Shown piece after piece: positions 39,548 through 42,050 of a stretch of 42,050 nt of DNA. A model generated the notes under the pieces. It ran no database searches. It had not been told where the DNA came from and worked only from the letters and a program-made list of their open reading frames with translations. The position numbers and the translations under genes are program-made. Every line of letters begins with the position of its first letter. The first letter of the stretch is position 1. Source of the stretch: Planctomycetota bacterium (GTDB lineage Bacteria; Planctomycetota; Phycisphaerae; Phycisphaerales; Phycisphaeraceae); NCBI GenBank assembly GCA_024279865.1, contig JAJRRC010000046.1, positions 1 to 42,050 on the forward strand. Direction: 5' to 3'.

Positions 39548-40708
39548 ATGGAAGTGATTTATCTCGACAACAATGCCACCACACAGCCCACTGATGCGGT
39601 GATCCAACGCATGCACGAAGCCAATCAAACCCAGTGGGCCAATCCCTCAAGTGTCCACCGTTTTGGACAAATGGTTCGCCAGCAAATCGAACTGGCCAGG
39701 CATACCACTGCCTCATTAATCAATGCAGCTCCTCGTGAACTGACCTTCACCTCAGGTGGAACCGAAGCCAACAACCTTGCCCTTCGAGGCAGCGGTGCAA
39801 CAATCATTCTGACCAGTCCTGTTGAACATGCAGCCATCACCGAAACCGCAGAACAATGCCCCCGTGTGGTAATGCTCCCAGTGAACCGTTGTGGCCTTGT
39901 TGAACCAGAGGTCCTCGCCCAAGCCCTCGGCGAGCATGTCGGTCCCAAGGACAAAGCACTGGTCAGCCTTCAATGGGCCAACAATGAAACCGGTCTGATT
40001 GCGTCCATTGAACCCTTGGTGCAAATAGCTCACGCTCATAGCCCCCATGTGCTTTTCCATAGCGATGCGGTTCAGGCAGTGGGCAAAATTCCCGTGGATG
40101 TGAAGGCTTCCAAGGTGGATATGTTGACCCTTGCAGCCCATAAATTTCATGGTCCAAAGGGGGTTGGCGTCCTCTACGTCCGACGTGGTGTTGGAATGAA
40201 GCCTCAAATTAGCGGCGGGCCACAAGAAAATGAAAAACGCGGCGGCACCGAAAATGTCCCTGGCATCCTAGGGATGGGTGAAGCTGCCAATCTTGCAAAA
40301 ATATTTCTCGCAGACGCTGCCAAAATCCAGCAGCTCCACGATCTGCGGGATCAGTTTGAAGCAACCCTGCTCAACGCGCTTCGCGATACGGTGGTGAACC
40401 CTTGTGGGCATGATGCGGATCGCCTTTGGAACACCACCAATCTAGGGTTCCCCAAGCTCCAGGCAGAAGCCATTCTTCTGATGCTTTCAGAACGAGGTGT
40501 TTGTGCGTCTGCTGGGGCAGCTTGTTCGAGTGGGTCACTTGAGCCGTCACCTGCGTTGCTTGCCATGGGCGTGCCTGCTCCGGTAGCTCACGGCTCGGTG
40601 CGATTTTCATTGAGTCGTTTTAGTACATCACAAGAAATCAAAGCTGCCAGTGGCATCGTTATTGAGGTGATTACCCGGCTACAGAAAAGCTACGCATCGG
40701 TGTTGTGA
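39548..40708 (+). CDS. Cysteine desulfurase
   Basis: PLP enzyme that takes sulfur from L-cysteine for iron-sulfur clusters or tRNA thiolation. The N-terminal YLDNNATTQP, GGTEANNLAL, VEHAAI with His94, the PLP Lys199 in AAHKFHGPKG, GGPQENEKRGGTENV and the persulfide Cys326 in GAACSSGS are all intact. The loop SSGSLEPS with its length suits the NifS/IscS type, not SufS. It has 386 residues. No iscU, iscR or thiI gene is adjacent, so the acceptor is unknown. Start ATG 39548 is preceded by a weak ribosome site. Confidence 0.93.
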   Translation: MEVIYLDNNATTQPTDAVIQRMHEANQTQWANPSSVHRFGQMVRQQIELARHTTASLINAAPRELTFTSGGTEANNLALRGSGATIILTSPVEHAAITETAEQCPRVVMLPVNRCGLVEPEVLAQALGEHVGPKDKALVSLQWANNETGLIASIEPLVQIAHAHSPHVLFHSDAVQAVGKIPVDVKASKVDMLTLAAHKFHGPKGVGVLYVRRGVGMKPQISGGPQENEKRGGTENVPGILGMGEAANLAKIFLADAAKIQQLHDLRDQFEATLLNALRDTVVNPCGHDADRLWNTTNLGFPKLQAEAILLMLSERGVCASAGAACSSGSLEPSPALLAMGVPAPVAHGSVRFSLSRFSTSQEIKAASGIVIEVITRLQKSYASVL

Positions 40709-40791
40709 TCGTGCGTGTTTTTTTTATATTTTGCAGAGAGCGTGAAATTGTGGCATGCCAAGAGCGGGCGAGGGTTTTGGCAATCACGCAT

Positions 40792-40952
40792 CAGGGCCAA
40801 CGCAGATCGCGTTTGGGCACGGTTTTTTTTCAATACGTCAGCGTGCGATCATCACAATGCCGCACTCTGAGATCTTGCGAAGAGTCGGATCTGGGAGGGG
40901 GTAGAAAATTTCAGATATCAGCATCGAGAAAATGCCACATGCGTTGGCCCTG
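40792..40952. ncRNA. Candidate structured RNA or large inverted-repeat element
   Basis: CAGGGCCAACGCA (40792-40804) and TGCGTTGGCCCTG (40940-40952) pair perfectly over 13 bp. Inside, GATCGC (40805-40810) can pair with GCGATC (40845-40850) and AGATC (40870-40874) with GATCT (40888-40892), giving a multi-branched fold of about 160 bases. No convincing protein frame covers it. It lies between the convergent cysteine desulfurase and phosphoesterase genes. It may be a noncoding RNA, a terminator structure or a small mobile element; I cannot match it to a known RNA family. Confidence 0.4.
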
Positions 40953-40954
40953 AA

Positions 40955-41440
40955 TCACGCATGGACTTCGACGACATCGGCTTGCATGGTGTCTAGGTCT
41001 ACAATGGCAATGGTGCAGCATTCGGTGACCCAGCCGCAGCATTCGCCGGGGTTGAGAAATAATTTTCCATCGCGGGTTTCATTGACAACTTGATGGGTGT
41101 GGCCGGAGATGACAAGGTCTGCTGCTTCAATTTCACCGGGCTTAAACCAATCAATGAAATGGTTCATGGCAATTTTTCGGCCAGCGAGCTCAATCTTCAC
41201 TGTACCTTCGACTAGGTTAGGCAAGATTTTTTTGAGGCCTTCGCGTTCACCATCGTTGTTGCCGTAGCAGCAATACAGTGGAATTGAAAGTTTGTCGGCA
41301 GCCAAGATGGATGCTGCAAAAGGGGCAACCAGATCCCCTGCATGAAAGATCGCTGTGACTTTCAATCGTTCGAACATGGCCACCGCGCGGCGAAGGGTGG
41401 GTAGCCGATCATGTGTATCAGAGATAACACCAATTTTCAT
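40955..41440 (-). CDS. YfcE/MJ0936-like metallophosphoesterase
   Basis: A two-metal phosphodiesterase of about 161 residues. The metal ligands are in IGVISDTHDRL, HAGDLVAP, YCCYGNNDGE, MNHFID and VISGHTHQVVN, the standard order of the family. Start ATG 41440 is preceded by AAGG five bases away and begins at the conserved strand; the frame upstream of it is not protein-like. The substrate is probably a small phosphodiester, unknown in most members. The 242-base gap upstream has only a short hairpin (41516-41530) and no gene. Confidence 0.9.
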   Translation of the reverse strand: MKIGVISDTHDRLPTLRRAVAMFERLKVTAIFHAGDLVAPFAASILAADKLSIPLYCCYGNNDGEREGLKKILPNLVEGTVKIELAGRKIAMNHFIDWFKPGEIEAADLVISGHTHQVVNETRDGKLFLNPGECCGWVTECCTIAIVDLDTMQADVVEVHA

Positions 41441-41682
41441 AAGTGCCTTAAATGATAACGACTTTTCAAAGGAACACCATCTTTTTTTTGGCTTTGTCCC
41501 AAGATGATCCAACGGCTGCTTTTTTAGCAGGACTTCTTTGGGGGCGATACTAAGGTTGTTTTTAGAAGGTGGCGAGGGATTGCCAAGTATGTTGTAAGTA
41601 TGTTTGGCGTAGAAGTGGTGCGGGGTTTTCAAAATTGGATTGAGATACAGGGCATGTTGTTGCGTCGCGTCAGTTGTGTTGT

Positions 41683-41905
41683 TTAGTTGATTTGCAAGGA
41701 TGCGGTGGACTGGTGGATGAGTTGACCGATGGTTTTGAGGCGTGTGGCATTCATGCGTGAGCTGGGGCCGGTCACCCAGATCGCTGCACCGGGTTGGCCT
41801 GTTGGATCGAGAATTGCCACGCCGACACAACTAACGCCTTCAAGGCCTTCATTGCGATCCATGGCATAGCCATTTTTGTTTGCTTGTTTTAAGGGCACTT
41901 TGAAT
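41683..41905 (-). pseudogene. C-terminal remnant of an IclR-family regulator
   Basis: About 74 residues match the end of the IclR ligand-binding domain: GYAMDRNEGLEGVSCVGVAI, then LDPTGQPGAAIWVTGPSSRM and LKTIGQLIHQSTASL, ending at the stop 41683-41685. The HTH and the first part of the sensor domain are missing; at a C7 tract (41906-41912) the sequence changes to IS5-family transposase in another frame. So this regulator has been broken. Confidence 0.8.
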
Positions 41906-41912
41906 CCCCCCC

Positions 41913-42050
41913 TTTCGTTGAAGGTGTGCGCGATACCCCAGATCAGCCAGCGATTGGAGAATTTTCTGACTACGATACGCACTGTCAGCCCAAACGTCCG
42001 CACTGCTATTCTCCGCATCCAACAAAGACTCAAACACCTGCGAATCATGC
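41913..42050 (-). pseudogene. IS5-family transposase fragment joined to the IclR remnant
   Basis: On the minus strand the frame reads HDSQVFESLLDAENSSADVW then ADSAYRSQKILQSLADLGYR and AHLQRKG. This is the middle of the catalytic domain of IS5-group transposases, with the DSAYRS block. It stops being transposase after QRKG: the usual basic C-terminal stretch with the catalytic Glu and the far terminal repeat is missing, replaced by the IclR tail. The N-terminal part would be beyond 42050. This copy cannot be active. Confidence 0.85.

Noticed and set aside
40705-40953. Frame of 82 codons after the cysteine desulfurase gene
   Set aside because: It has no ribosome site, an odd composition rich in Arg, Cys and Ser, and coincides with a region of inverted repeats better explained as non-coding.
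41441-41830. N-terminal extension of the phosphoesterase frame
   Set aside because: The sequence before ATG 41440 is not family-like, overlaps the IclR remnant, and a good ribosome site supports the shorter protein.

Overview
The window looks like chromosomal DNA of a flagellated Gram-negative bacterium of the Planctomycetes group, probably Phycisphaerae or a relative. This is inferred from gene content, not from a marker gene: three short exported proteins with a type IV prepilin leader (two with an H-x9-DG signature), one beside a DUF4838 protein and each group beside a LacI- or GntR-type regulator; a FabZ / long acyl-carrier-protein / FabZ cluster; a lipoprotein with a lipobox; an MlaE permease; and FliD and FliS. 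No rRNA, tRNA or CRISPR array was seen.

Layout. 1-471: start of an IS5-family transposase gene leaving the window, and a 58-codon gene remnant. 520-3267: galactokinase, divergent from a FabZ-ACP-FabZ cluster. 3555-6346: WYL regulator, then a soluble histidine kinase and a FixJ-like response regulator. 6388-8781: two small ankyrin-repeat genes, a SpoU-type RNA methylase and an unknown acidic protein. 8992-13056: glycosyltransferase, BioA and a secreted VWA protein, closed by a strong bidirectional terminator facing hisI. 13195-20056: hisI, an MFS exporter overlapping a THUMP-like methyltransferase, endonuclease IV with an ABC ATPase, an AEC transporter and RNase PH. 20336-22354: a tightly packed operon of HEAT-repeat lipoprotein, RsbW-like kinase, STAS protein and MlaE permease. 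22473-26215: fliS and a very long fliD. 26740-36957: LuxR-type regulator, LacI regulator, two prepilin-like proteins, then prepilin-like protein plus DUF4838 protein on the minus strand, divergent from a GntR/LacI-type hybrid regulator; this resembles a carbohydrate-response locus. 36966-41440: queC overlapping an RDD membrane protein, a cysteine desulfurase and a YfcE-like phosphoesterase. 41683-42050: the tail of an IclR regulator joined to a broken IS5-family transposase.

The most unusual signal crosses gene boundaries. A family of G-rich tracts built on a CTTCCGGGGG core, often as tandem 12-bp units, recurs at about ten clear sites in both orientations. Most sites lie in frame inside unrelated genes (histidine kinase, glycosyltransferase, methyltransferase, DUF4838 protein, ankyrin protein, and three times in one RDD protein); others are intergenic. 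The units encode Gly/Ser-rich linkers one way round and Pro/Glu-rich linkers the other, create runs of up to ten G, and at the kinase and glycosyltransferase meet the usual G-quadruplex pattern. They look like a spreading or expanding repeat that the host tolerates in linkers.
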